From Falsiroseomonas ponticola (GTDB lineage Bacteria > Pseudomonadota > Alphaproteobacteria > Acetobacterales > Acetobacteraceae), in contig NZ_JAERQN010000004.1 in assembly GCF_016805305.1 (NCBI RefSeq), forward strand, positions 496,001 through 560,000: 64,000 nt of DNA, given 5' to 3'. The notes beneath the pieces were generated by a model, which had not been told where the DNA came from, did not search any database, and saw nothing but the letters and a program-made list of their open reading frames with translations. Below, one piece after another: positions 8,198-16,494 of this stretch (positions are counted from its first letter, which is position 1; each line of letters starts with the position of its first letter). Made by a program: the position numbers and the translations under genes.

Positions 8198-8293
8198 GGC
8201 AACCCCTCCCCCTGGCATCACACCCGCCATCAGGGGCGCTGACGCGCGCCCCGTCCAGCCCCACATCCCGCCTGGATCGCGGGAGCAGGCATC

Positions 8294-9241
8294 TTGGGAC
8301 AATTGGTGGACGGCGTCTGGACCACGGAGGACCGCAAGACCGGCAGCGATGGCGCCTTCCAGCGCGCCGCGACCAGCTTCCGGGACCGCATCGCGCCAAG
8401 CGGCCCCTTCCCGCCGGAGCCCGGGCGCTACCGCCTCTATGTCTCCCTCGCCTGCCCCTGGGCGCACCGCACGCTGATCTTCCGCGCGCTCAAGGGCCTC
8501 GCGGACATCATCCCCGTCTCCGTCACCCATTGGCACATGGGCGAGAATGGCTGGGGGTTCGAGCCAGCGCCCGGCGTGGTGCCCGACCCCGTCTTCGGCG
8601 CCCGCCACCTGCACCAGCTCTATGCGGCCGCCAGCCCCGGCTTCACCGGCCGCGTCACCGTCCCCGTGCTGCTGGACACCCAGAGCCGCCGCATCGTGAA
8701 CAATGAATCCGCGGAGATCATCCGCATCCTGAACTCGGCCTTCGACGGCATCGGCGCCCTGCAAGGCGACTACGCCCCGGCAGACCTGCTGCCGGAGATC
8801 GAGGCGGTGAACGCCCGGGTCTATGAGACGCTGAACAACGGCGTCTATCGCTGCGGCTTCGCCCGCAGCCAGGCCGCCTATGACGCCGCCATCACGCCGC
8901 TGTTCGAGACGCTGGACTGGCTGGAGGACCGCCTGGCGCGCCAGCGCTTCCTCTGCGGAGACCGGATCACGGAAGCCGATTGGCGGCTCTTCACCACCCT
9001 CATCCGCTTCGACGCCGTCTATCACGGCCACTTCAAGTGCAACCTGCGCCGGATCGCGGACTACCCCGCGCTGATGGACCACACCCGGTCCCTGCTCGCC
9101 TGGCCCGGCGTGGCGGAGACGGTCGATCTCCATCACATCCGCCACCACTACTATGGCAGCCACCGCCACCTGAACCCGAGCGGCATCGTGCCGGCCGGGC
9201 CCCTTCTCGACCTGGATCAGCCGGGCTCCCGCGGCCCCTGA
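8294..9241 (+). CDS. Glutathione S-transferase, Xi class (glutathionyl-hydroquinone reductase-like, ECM4/YqjG)
   Basis: A 315-residue protein with the Xi-class catalytic motif ACPWAHR (C54 nucleophile), the long loop between thioredoxin-like and helical domains, and the typical N-terminus GQLVDGVW. These enzymes remove glutathione from glutathionyl-hydroquinones, often near quinone or aromatic degradation genes. The start is TTG at 8294, with GGAGCAGG nearby upstream. The 3' end overlaps the convergent MarR gene by 25 bases. Confidence 0.88.
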   Translation: MGQLVDGVWTTEDRKTGSDGAFQRAATSFRDRIAPSGPFPPEPGRYRLYVSLACPWAHRTLIFRALKGLADIIPVSVTHWHMGENGWGFEPAPGVVPDPVFGARHLHQLYAAASPGFTGRVTVPVLLDTQSRRIVNNESAEIIRILNSAFDGIGALQGDYAPADLLPEIEAVNARVYETLNNGVYRCGFARSQAAYDAAITPLFETLDWLEDRLARQRFLCGDRITEADWRLFTTLIRFDAVYHGHFKCNLRRIADYPALMDHTRSLLAWPGVAETVDLHHIRHHYYGSHRHLNPSGIVPAGPLLDLDQPGSRGP

Positions 9242-9708
9242 GCGGCGAGCGCCGCCTGGCGGCGGGCCTCCGCCGTCAGCAGGCGGATCGCCTCCTCCAG
9301 CATCGCCAGGCTGCCGGGGGGCAGCGCGGCGCGGAAGGCCGCCTCCCGCTCCCGCGCCGCGCGCATCAGCCCGTCCTGCACCCGCTGCCCCTCGGCGGAA
9401 AGGCGCAGCGCCACCTCCCGCCCGTCGCTCGGCCCCGATTCGCGCTCCACCAGCCCGCGCGCCACCAGCGCCTTCACCGCCCGGCTGGCCTGCGCCTTGT
9501 CCAGCCCGCTTTCCCGCGCCAGGTCGCGGAGCGTCAGCGGCGCGAAGCCGCCGAGCAGCGCCAGGATGCGCCATTCCATCAGGCTGACGCCGAATTCCTG
9601 CCGGTAGCGCAGCGCCGCGCCCCGGCTGAGCGCATTCGCCAGGCGGTGGATGCGGTAGGACAGCAGGTCACGAATGGTTGCGGCGGCGGCCGGGTCGGGG
9701 CTGGACAT
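9217..9708 (-). CDS. MarR-family transcriptional regulator
   Basis: A 163-residue winged-helix protein. The recognition region reads LTLRDLARESGLDKAQASRAVKALVARGLVERE and is followed by the wing SDGREVALRLSAEG. Helical ends would form the dimer. It is convergent with the GST gene (25-base overlap) and divergent from a glycosyltransferase gene, with 133 bp between the starts where it may act on either promoter. The effector is unknown. Confidence 0.88.
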   Translation of the reverse strand: MSSPDPAAAATIRDLLSYRIHRLANALSRGAALRYRQEFGVSLMEWRILALLGGFAPLTLRDLARESGLDKAQASRAVKALVARGLVERESGPSDGREVALRLSAEGQRVQDGLMRAAREREAAFRAALPPGSLAMLEEAIRLLTAEARRQAALAAQGPREPG

Positions 9709-9841
9709 CGGCCGGAATCGTCGCGGCAGCGCCGCCCGGCGTCAACGCCCGCGCCCGCCGGGCCCGCAAAGCGGTTGACCTGCCGCCACCCTGCCCGCAG
9801 ATCGCCGTGGAACCGCCGCATGGCGGAAGGATTCATTGCGC

Positions 9842-10885
9842 ATGTCCACGCAACTCGCCGCCCGCCCGCCGCTCGCCGCCGCCCCCGGCCTGACCGCCGC
9901 CACCACCCGCCCGGCGGAGGCCCGCCCGGCGCTGTCCGTCGTCGTGCCCGCCTATAACGAGCAGGAGGTCCTGCCCGCCTTCCATGCCCGCCTGGCGCCG
10001 GTGATGGAGGCGATCGGCCTGCCCTGGGAGGTCGTCTATGTGAATGACGGCAGCCGGGACGGCACGCTGGCGCTGATGGAGGCGCTGAAGGCCGAGGATC
10101 CCCGCGTCGCCGTGCTCAACCTCAGCCGCAATTTCGGCAAGGAGATCGCGCTGACCGCGGGGCTGGACCACGCCGCGGCGACGGATGCCGTGATCGTCAT
10201 CGATGCCGATTTGCAGGACCCGCCGGAGGTGATCCCGGACCTGGTGGCGGCCTGGCGCGGCCAGGGGGTGGACATCGCCTATGCCCAGCGCCGGGTGCGG
10301 GAAGGCGAGACCTGGGCCAAGAAGGCGACGGCCAGCGCCTTCTACCGCGTGATGCAGCGGATCGGCGGCAAGGTGAAGCTGCCGCCCAATACCGGCGATT
10401 TCCGCCTGATGTCCCGCCGCGCGCTGGATGCGCTGCTGAGCCTGCGCGAACAGCACCGCTTCATGAAGGGGCTCTTCGCCTGGGTCGGCTTCCCCTCCGT
10501 CGCCGTGCTGTATGACCGCGCGCCGCGGGCGGCGGGCGAGACCAAGTGGAACTACTGGAAGCTCTGGAACCTGTCGCTGGAGGGCATCACCTCCTTCACC
10601 GTGGCGCCGCTGAAGGTGGCGACCTATCTCGGCCTGGCCACCGCGGTCTTCGCCGCGGGCTACGGCGTCCTCATCATCCTGCGCACCATGATCTGGGGGA
10701 ACCCGGTCGCGGGCTATCCCAGCCTGATGGCGGTGGTGCTCTTCCTCGGCGGCGTGCAGCTGATGACGCTCGGCATCATCGGCGAATATCTCGGCCGCAT
10801 CTTCAACGAGACCAAGGGCCGCCCCCTCTATTTGGTGGAGCGGCACCTGCCGAGCGGCCCGCCCGCCCTCAGCGGCAGAGAATGA
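9842..10885 (+). CDS. Family 2 glycosyltransferase, GtrB/ArnC-like (polyprenyl-phosphate sugar synthase)
   Basis: A 347-residue membrane-anchored transferase. The GT2 domain has VVVPAYNE, NDGSRDGT (about 68-75) and the metal-binding DADLQDPPE (D121, D123). Two hydrophobic segments at the C-terminal end fit the GtrB/DPM1-with-TM layout, which loads a sugar onto undecaprenyl phosphate for use on the periplasmic side. ATG 9842 has GGAAGGA 11 bases upstream. TTGACC at 9775 with a weak CAGATC 17 bases on could be its promoter. The 3' end overlaps the convergent membrane-protein gene by 17 bases. Confidence 0.88.
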   Translation: MSTQLAARPPLAAAPGLTAATTRPAEARPALSVVVPAYNEQEVLPAFHARLAPVMEAIGLPWEVVYVNDGSRDGTLALMEALKAEDPRVAVLNLSRNFGKEIALTAGLDHAAATDAVIVIDADLQDPPEVIPDLVAAWRGQGVDIAYAQRRVREGETWAKKATASAFYRVMQRIGGKVKLPPNTGDFRLMSRRALDALLSLREQHRFMKGLFAWVGFPSVAVLYDRAPRAAGETKWNYWKLWNLSLEGITSFTVAPLKVATYLGLATAVFAAGYGVLIILRTMIWGNPVAGYPSLMAVVLFLGGVQLMTLGIIGEYLGRIFNETKGRPLYLVERHLPSGPPALSGRE

Positions 10886-12500
10886 GCGGGCCGGCCGGCC
10901 CGCACCGCGCCGCGCCATCCGGCACCAGGGGCGCCAGGGCGGGCAGCGCGGCGGGCAGGATGACGCGGACCTCGCCCTCGGCCAGCGGCGCGGCGGCCAG
11001 CGCCCGGTCCCGGCAGGCCGGCGGCGTCCGCCAGCGCGCCACATACATGGTGCTGGCCGGCACCGCGCGTTCGGAGGCGAGGGCCAGCGTCTCCAGCAGC
11101 AGGGCGTAGGTCTCCCCGCCCGTGGCGTGGTCCACGCAGGGCCAGGAGGGCAGCAGGGTCAGCGACCGGGCCTCCGCGAAGGCCTCCCGCAGCGCGGGCG
11201 CATCGATGTCCCAGGCCGGCCTCGCCCCCGCCCAATCCGCGATGGCGCGGCGCAGCGGCGCGGCATCGGCCAGCTGCGCCAGCCCCGCCAGCAGGCACAG
11301 CACCGGCCCCGCCCGCCCCGCCCTGGCCAGCAGCACCATGGCGCCCACCAGCAGCGCATAGCCCACCGGCCAGAAGAAGCGGCCGGAGGCCCTGAACTGC
11401 TCCAGCGGCCCCGGCGCGGGGCCGAGGTCCAGCACGATCTCCGCCCCGAAGCCCACGCGATGCGTCACCGCCAGGGCCGTCAGCGCCGCCAGCACCACGG
11501 CCAGGCCGGCATGCTTGCAGGCGAGCTTCCAGGCGGCGCGCGGCCGCGCCAGCACGCCCAGCACGAAGGCGCCCAGCAGCCCGAAGCCCAGCCAGTTGTA
11601 GCCTTCCCACCCGCCATGGCCGGTCGCGTCCAGCTGCGGCGCCCAGGGCCAGCCGGCAAACCAGGACCCCGCCGGCCAGACGGGCGAGAGCAGGTTCATG
11701 GCGAACATCCCGTAGCCGCCATCCCCCTGCGCGCCGAGGTAGCCGAACCCCGCCATGACAGCGGCCACCGCCGCCAGCGCCACCGCCACCGCCAGGGCGG
11801 GGCCGATGAAGGCCTCCCCCCGCAGCAGCCGCGTGGCCGGCACGGCGCCCAGCAGCGCCAGCGTCATGGCGGCGAGGTAGGGGTGCACCAGCAGCGCCGC
11901 GACCTGCAAGGCGCCGGCACCGATCCACCGCCCCACGGTCGGTCGCCGGACCAGGCGCAGATACACCCCCAGGCCGAGCAACAGAAGAAAGTGGCCGCAG
12001 AGCGCGGCATGGCCGAAGCGCCCGATGAAGGCGGGCATGGAAGCCGCGGCCAGGGCGACGCCGATCGCGGGCAGGATCCGCGTCTCCCCCGCCCCGCGCA
12101 GCGCCCAGACGGCGGCCAGGGGCTGCGCCACCCAGGCCAGGCCGTAGAACAGGCCGACACCGTGGAACCCTTCAGGCAGCAGCCCGCGCAGCAGCTTCAG
12201 CAGCAGCGCCAGCAGCGGGATCGAATCGGCGAAGACGGTGTTCAGCCCGCCTTCCTGGGTGTTCAGCGTGGCGGCGAAGGTGGGCGGCCAGCGCCAGGCA
12301 TCCGTGATGAGGTAGCGCTGCGCCACCATGTGCTGCGCCGCATCCCCCGCCGGGCGCCAGGCCTGGCCCGCCGCGGGGAACAGGAAATCCAGCGGGAAGA
12401 GATGCAGCGCCAGGGCCAGGCCGATGGCCAGCGCCGCCAGGTAGGATGCCGCCGCGTCACGGCCCGCATCGGGGCCCGCATCGGGGAATGAGTGCTTCAG
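10869..12500 (-). CDS. Polytopic membrane protein, DUF6311-like (glycosyltransferase-type), probable CTG start
   Basis: Roughly ten hydrophobic segments and the loop PAGDAAQH, with a following WRWP, resemble the DUF6311 membrane family found in surface-sugar loci. The first ATG in frame (12329) falls inside this conserved N-terminal region; the homologous-looking part FPLDFLFPAAGQAWRPAGD lies upstream of it. Between that ATG and the in-frame stop upstream there is no ATG, GTG or TTG. CTG at 12500 has GAGGA nine bases before it and gives 543 residues, so it is taken as the start. It is convergent with the GtrB-like gene, whose lipid-linked sugar it might use (inference). Confidence 0.65.
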   Translation of the reverse strand: MKHSFPDAGPDAGRDAAASYLAALAIGLALALHLFPLDFLFPAAGQAWRPAGDAAQHMVAQRYLITDAWRWPPTFAATLNTQEGGLNTVFADSIPLLALLLKLLRGLLPEGFHGVGLFYGLAWVAQPLAAVWALRGAGETRILPAIGVALAAASMPAFIGRFGHAALCGHFLLLLGLGVYLRLVRRPTVGRWIGAGALQVAALLVHPYLAAMTLALLGAVPATRLLRGEAFIGPALAVAVALAAVAAVMAGFGYLGAQGDGGYGMFAMNLLSPVWPAGSWFAGWPWAPQLDATGHGGWEGYNWLGFGLLGAFVLGVLARPRAAWKLACKHAGLAVVLAALTALAVTHRVGFGAEIVLDLGPAPGPLEQFRASGRFFWPVGYALLVGAMVLLARAGRAGPVLCLLAGLAQLADAAPLRRAIADWAGARPAWDIDAPALREAFAEARSLTLLPSWPCVDHATGGETYALLLETLALASERAVPASTMYVARWRTPPACRDRALAAAPLAEGEVRVILPAALPALAPLVPDGAARCGPAGPLILCR

Positions 12501-12568
12501 GGCGGCGGTTCCTCGGCGCGCGGATCGCCCTGCGCCTTACGCCGCCGGCGCCGCGCCCGGCAAGGCGG

Positions 12569-12781
12569 CTACAGAAGGGCGGCGAGTCCCGCCCAGAACA
12601 GGACGGAGATCAGCACCGCCAGCGCGATGCCGCGTGCCGGCGCGCCCTGTTCGGGCCGTGGCAGGGGCCGCCAGGGCTCGTACCGCACGGGCTGGTCCGG
12701 CCGCGGGGCGTCCCAGGCGGGTGCGGGCTTGTTGGGTACCGGGCCTCTCCGGGCCCCCATGGTCTGGCGATGCTGGCGCAT
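12569..12781 (-). CDS. Small hypothetical protein with one C-terminal membrane segment
   Basis: Seventy residues from ATG 12781: a basic, proline-rich N-terminal half (RRGPVPNKPAPAWDAPRPD) and a hydrophobic C-terminal helix GIALAVLISVLFWAGLAALL that ends the protein, like a tail anchor. No clear ribosome site is visible, and the frame also extends upstream to 12889. It lies 68 bases upstream of the DUF6311-like gene on the same strand and may be co-transcribed with it. No family recognised. The amphipathic-to-hydrophobic layout makes a chance frame less likely. Confidence 0.5.
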   Translation of the reverse strand: MRQHRQTMGARRGPVPNKPAPAWDAPRPDQPVRYEPWRPLPRPEQGAPARGIALAVLISVLFWAGLAALL

Positions 12782-13063
12782 GGCGAAATTGTGGCACGAC
12801 CCGCCACGAAGCGCCCGCGAAAAGCGCGCGACGAGCGAATTTTCAATGACTCCCCGGCAGATTGCCGCACCGCCACAATCCCGCCGCAACCCCGTCGCAA
12901 ACCCGCCGGTCAGTAGGGCTAACCCTTATCGTCGAGGGAAAGGTCCCGAGGATTGAACCGCCCGCGCACCAAGGCCACTTCGCCCTGGTGAGTGGCCGGA
13001 ACAGTTCCGGATCGGACCCAAGTCAACGCAAGCCGCGGCCCCCGCCGCATCACGAGGACCTCC
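12782..13063 (+). promoter_or_regulatory. Divergent intergenic region with structured leader of the polysaccharide operon
   Basis: This gap holds no convincing gene. It has a near-palindrome TAGGGCTAACCCTTA (12914-12928), a small stem GGGA/TCCC (12936-12947), a stem GGCCACT/AGTGGCC (12973-12979 with 12991-12997) and a perfect palindrome CCGGAAC-A-GTTCCGG (12996-13010). The last two share two bases, so only one can form fully at a time. ATG 13064 follows 54 bases later with GAGGA upstream. This looks like an operator or leader-control region for the sugar-transferase operon (inference). Confidence 0.45.
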
Positions 13064-13813
13064 ATGCCTGGCCTGGAAGCCGTCCAGACGCTCGCCCCCG
13101 AGCATGAGACGAAGCGATCGGCGATCCCGCATCCGGTGTTCGCGGGCGGCATGCCCGGACAGGCCCGCATCGGCGCCGATGCCTCCGCGCCCGGGGAGAA
13201 GGCGCGACTCGCCGCCAAGCGGACGCTCGACATCCTGGGCGCCGGCGCCCTGCTGCTGGCCACGCTGCCGGTCTTCATCATCCTCGCCATCCTGGTGAAG
13301 ATGGATGGCGGCAAGGTGTTCTATGCGCATGAGCGGGTGGGCCGGGGCGGGCGCCTCTTCGGCTGCCTCAAGTTCCGCTCCATGGTGGCGGATGCCGATC
13401 GCCGCCTGGCGGCGCTGATCGAGCGCGACCCGATCGCCCGGGCGGAATGGGAATCGACCCGCAAGCTGAAGAACGACCCGCGCGTCACCTGGGTGGGCCG
13501 CTTCCTCCGCGCCTCCTCGCTGGATGAGCTGCCGCAGATCATCAACGTGCTGAAGGGCGACATGAGCCTGGTCGGCCCCCGGCCGGTGCAGGCGGCGGAA
13601 CTCGCGGCCTATTACGGCCAGGCCGCGCAGCACTACCTGGCGGTTCGCCCGGGCATCACCGGCCCCTGGCAGGTGAGCGGCCGCAGCGACACCTCCTACG
13701 CCCAGCGCGTGGCGCTCGATGTCGCCTATGTGATGCACCCGTCGCTGCTGAACGACATCCGCATCCTGCTCCGCACCCCGGCCGCCGTCCTGGCCCGCCG
13801 CGGCGCCTACTAG
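13064..13813 (+). CDS. Initiating sugar transferase (undecaprenyl-phosphate glycosylphosphotransferase, ExoY/WcaJ C-terminal type)
   Basis: A 249-residue bacterial sugar transferase (PF02397). One membrane segment (LDILGAGALLLATLPVFIIL) precedes the catalytic part with VGRGGRLFGCLKFRSM, DPRVTWVGRFLRASSLDELPQ and MSLVGPRPV, all family hallmarks. It would transfer a sugar-phosphate to undecaprenyl phosphate, the first step of exopolysaccharide or capsule repeat synthesis. It is short: it lacks the four-helix N-terminal domain of WbaP/WcaJ. GAGGA precedes ATG 13064. Confidence 0.92.
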   Translation: MPGLEAVQTLAPEHETKRSAIPHPVFAGGMPGQARIGADASAPGEKARLAAKRTLDILGAGALLLATLPVFIILAILVKMDGGKVFYAHERVGRGGRLFGCLKFRSMVADADRRLAALIERDPIARAEWESTRKLKNDPRVTWVGRFLRASSLDELPQIINVLKGDMSLVGPRPVQAAELAAYYGQAAQHYLAVRPGITGPWQVSGRSDTSYAQRVALDVAYVMHPSLLNDIRILLRTPAAVLARRGAY

Positions 13814-13840
13814 AGCTTCACCGAACCACGACCATTCGGG

Positions 13841-13860
13841 CCCGCGGCACGCGCCGCGGG
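13841..13860 (+). terminator. Hairpin between sugar-transferase and flippase genes
   Basis: CCCGCGGC (13841-13848) and GCCGCGGG (13853-13860) form a perfect 8-bp stem with a 4-base loop. There is no long U-run after it (TCCCTTC follows), so it may be an attenuator or an mRNA-stabilising stem within the operon rather than a full terminator. Confidence 0.5.
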
Positions 13861-13873
13861 TCCCTTCACAGGG

Positions 13874-15439
13874 ATGGCGCACGCCATGGCCGAACTGGCC
13901 GACAAGGGCGCCTCCGGCGTTGCCGAACAGCGCGCCTCCGGCGGCCGGCTCCTGTCCGGCACGCTCTGGAACGCAGCGGGGCGGGGCCTGCCCCTTCTCC
14001 TCGCCCTCGCCCTCACGCCCGTGCTGGTCCACCAGATGGGGCTGGACCGCTGGGGCCTCTTCACCCTCGCCCTCGCTTTGGTCGGCGTCTTCGGGGTCTT
14101 CGACCTCGGCGTCGGCGCGGCGCTGACCCGCGCGCTGTCGGCCCGCATCGGCGCGGGCGAGACGGACGGCGCGGCGGACCTCGCGGGGGCGGCGATCAGC
14201 GCGCTGTTCCTGCTGAGCGCCGCCGTCGCGGCGGCCGCCTTCGCCTTCATCCCCTGGCTGGTGGGCAGCCTGCTGAACACCCCGCCGGCCCTGCAGGCGG
14301 AAGCGACCACAGCCTTCCGCGTGCTCTGCGCCGCCGCGCCGCTGGTGGTGGTGAATGCCGCGCTGTGGGGGACGCTGGCGGCGCATCAGCGCTTCCGGGA
14401 AGCCAACCTCGTCACCATCCCCGTCGCGATCTTCTACTACCTCGGCCCCGTGCTGGTGCTGCTGGTCTGGCAGAGCCTGGTCGGCGTGATCCTGGCGCTG
14501 GTGCTGTGCCGCCTGGCCAATACGGTCTGCTACCTCTGGCTGGCGCGGCGGGACCTGCCGGGCCTCAGGCCCGGCTGGCCGCGCTGGTCGCTGGTCGGGC
14601 CCCTGGTGCGCATGGGCGGCTGGATGAGCGCATCCGGCATCCTGACCCAGGCGCTGCTCTATGCCGACCGCTTCCTGGTGGGCGCGGTGCTGACGCTGAC
14701 GGCGGTCGCCTTCTACGCCACGCCGCTCGACCTCGTGATGCGGATGTGGATCCTGCCCGTCGCGGTGGCGCAGGCGCTGCTGCCGGCCATGGCCAGCGTC
14801 TTCGCCACCCATGCGGAAGCCACCGCCGGGCTGCTGCGGCGCGGCGCGCTGATGGTGATGGCCATGGTCCTGCCCGCCTGCCTGGTGCTGGTGGCCGCCG
14901 GGCCGCTGGTGCTGCAGCTCTGGCTCGGCGCCGAATTCGCGGCCGGCGGCGGGCGCGTGCTGCAGATCCTCGCCGTCGGCATCTTCTTCTCCTGCGCCGC
15001 CTTCGCGCCCGGCGCGCTGCTGGATGCGATCGGCCGGCCGGACCTGAACGCCAAGTGGCAGCTGGCGCAGGCGCTGGTCTTCCTGCCGCTCTCGGCTGGC
15101 CTGCTGCTGTGGCTGGGGATCGAGGGCGCGGCCTGCGCCTGGGCGCTGCGCTGCGCGGCGGATTGCCTCGGCCGCCTGGCGCTGGTCGCGCGCTTCTACC
15201 CCGCCGCGGCCGATGCCGCGCGGCGCCTGGCCGCGCCGCTTCTGGCCGGCGGCGCGGGCCTGTCGCTGCTGCTGCTGCCGGCCGGCCCCTGGGCGCTGGC
15301 CGCGCTCGGCCTGCTGGCGATCATCGCCTTCACCGCCGCGGGCCTGCCCGCCCTCACCCCCAACGAGCGCCAGGATGCGCGCGGCCTGCTGCGCCGCCCC
15401 TGGCGGATCCGCGCCGTGCTGCGCGGGGAACCCGCATGA
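13874..15439 (+). CDS. Polysaccharide flippase (Wzx-type, MATE/oligosaccharidyl-lipid flippase superfamily)
   Basis: A 521-residue protein with about 12-14 hydrophobic segments. Its N-terminus (SGTLWNAAGRGLPLLLALALTPVLVHQMG) and internal repeat pattern match the RfbX/Wzx family, which flips undecaprenyl-linked repeat units to the periplasm. The start could be ATG 13874 or ATG 13886. Its stop overlaps the next glycosyltransferase ATG (ATGA). It follows the initiating transferase and precedes four glycosyltransferases, an organisation typical of Wzx-dependent polysaccharide loci. Confidence 0.88.
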   Translation: MAHAMAELADKGASGVAEQRASGGRLLSGTLWNAAGRGLPLLLALALTPVLVHQMGLDRWGLFTLALALVGVFGVFDLGVGAALTRALSARIGAGETDGAADLAGAAISALFLLSAAVAAAAFAFIPWLVGSLLNTPPALQAEATTAFRVLCAAAPLVVVNAALWGTLAAHQRFREANLVTIPVAIFYYLGPVLVLLVWQSLVGVILALVLCRLANTVCYLWLARRDLPGLRPGWPRWSLVGPLVRMGGWMSASGILTQALLYADRFLVGAVLTLTAVAFYATPLDLVMRMWILPVAVAQALLPAMASVFATHAEATAGLLRRGALMVMAMVLPACLVLVAAGPLVLQLWLGAEFAAGGGRVLQILAVGIFFSCAAFAPGALLDAIGRPDLNAKWQLAQALVFLPLSAGLLLWLGIEGAACAWALRCAADCLGRLALVARFYPAAADAARRLAAPLLAGGAGLSLLLLPAGPWALAALGLLAIIAFTAAGLPALTPNERQDARGLLRRPWRIRAVLRGEPA

Positions 15440-16494
15440 CCATCGCCATCAATGTCCGCTTCCTGACGCAGAACATGTCGGGCGTGCAGCGCTTCGCGCG
15501 CGAGGTGACCACCGCCATGGCCGCGCTGTCGGAAGCCGGCCAGGCGCCGCGGCTGCGCCTGCTGGCGCCGAGGGGCGCGCCCCAGACCTTCGCCGGCCTG
15601 CCGGTGGAGGTGGTGGGCCGCCTGTCCGGCCAGGCCTGGGAACAGCTGGAACTGCCCGGCGCCGCGGGGCGGGACGTGCTGCTCAACCTCGGCAACACGG
15701 CGCCGCTGCTGCGGGGCGGCGGCCAGGCCGTGGTGATCCACGATGCCGGCGCCTTCGACACGCCGGAATCCTACTCCCTCGCCTTCCGCAGCTGGTACCG
15801 CACGCTGCACCTGGCGCTGCCGCGCCTGGGCGCGCAGCTCATCACCGTCTCCGACTTCTCCCGCACCCGCCTCTCCCGCCGCCTCGGCATCGATGCGGAG
15901 CGGATCGGCGTGGTGGCGGAAGGCGGCGAGCATGCGCTGCGCGACCCCGCCGACGACGCCGTGCTGGCGAAGCACGGCCTCGCGCCCCGCGGCTACGCGC
16001 TGGCCGTCGGCACCCGCGCCGCGCACAAGAACCTGGATGCGCTGCGGGATGCCGTGGCGCTGCTGGCGCAACGCGGGCTGGTGCTGGCGGTGGCCGGCGC
16101 CGCCGATGCCAGCGTCTTCCGCAATGCCGGCGACGTGGACGCCGCCAGGGCCCTCGGCCGCGTGACGGATGCGGAGCTGCGCGCGCTGTACGAGAACGCG
16201 CTCTGCCTCGTCTTCCCCTCCCGCTACGAAGGCTTCGGCCTGCCGCCGCTGGAGGCGATGTGGTGCCACTGCCCGGTCCTCGCCGCCTCCGCCGGCGCGG
16301 TGCCGGAGGTCTGCGGCGATGCCGCCCTCTGGTTCGACGCGGAAGGCCCCCGCACCCCCGCCGCGGCGCTGGCCCGCCTGCTGGACGAGCCGGGCCTTTC
16401 GGACCATCTCCGCGCCGCCGGCCGGGCGCGGGCCGAAACCTTCTCCTGGCCCGCCGCCGCGCGGCGCCTGCTTGACCTGGTGGAGCCCCGATGA
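15436..16494 (+). CDS. Glycosyltransferase family 4 (group 1)
   Basis: A 352-residue GT-B enzyme. It has the N-terminal acceptor domain starting TIAINVRFLTQNMSGVQRF, a SDFSR segment in the middle, and the donor-nucleotide motif EGFGLPPLEAMWCHCPVL near residue 270, with the E-x7-E pattern of GT4. It would add a sugar to the growing lipid-linked repeat on the cytoplasmic face. It overlaps both neighbours by four bases, so translation is coupled along the operon. Confidence 0.9.
   Translation: MTIAINVRFLTQNMSGVQRFAREVTTAMAALSEAGQAPRLRLLAPRGAPQTFAGLPVEVVGRLSGQAWEQLELPGAAGRDVLLNLGNTAPLLRGGGQAVVIHDAGAFDTPESYSLAFRSWYRTLHLALPRLGAQLITVSDFSRTRLSRRLGIDAERIGVVAEGGEHALRDPADDAVLAKHGLAPRGYALAVGTRAAHKNLDALRDAVALLAQRGLVLAVAGAADASVFRNAGDVDAARALGRVTDAELRALYENALCLVFPSRYEGFGLPPLEAMWCHCPVLAASAGAVPEVCGDAALWFDAEGPRTPAAALARLLDEPGLSDHLRAAGRARAETFSWPAAARRLLDLVEPR

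Noticed and set aside
8198..9574. Apparent N-terminal extension of the cyclase, giving a 688-residue protein
   Set aside because: The extra part is antisense to the GST and MarR region, low-complexity, and the family start with a strong ribosome site is at 8197.
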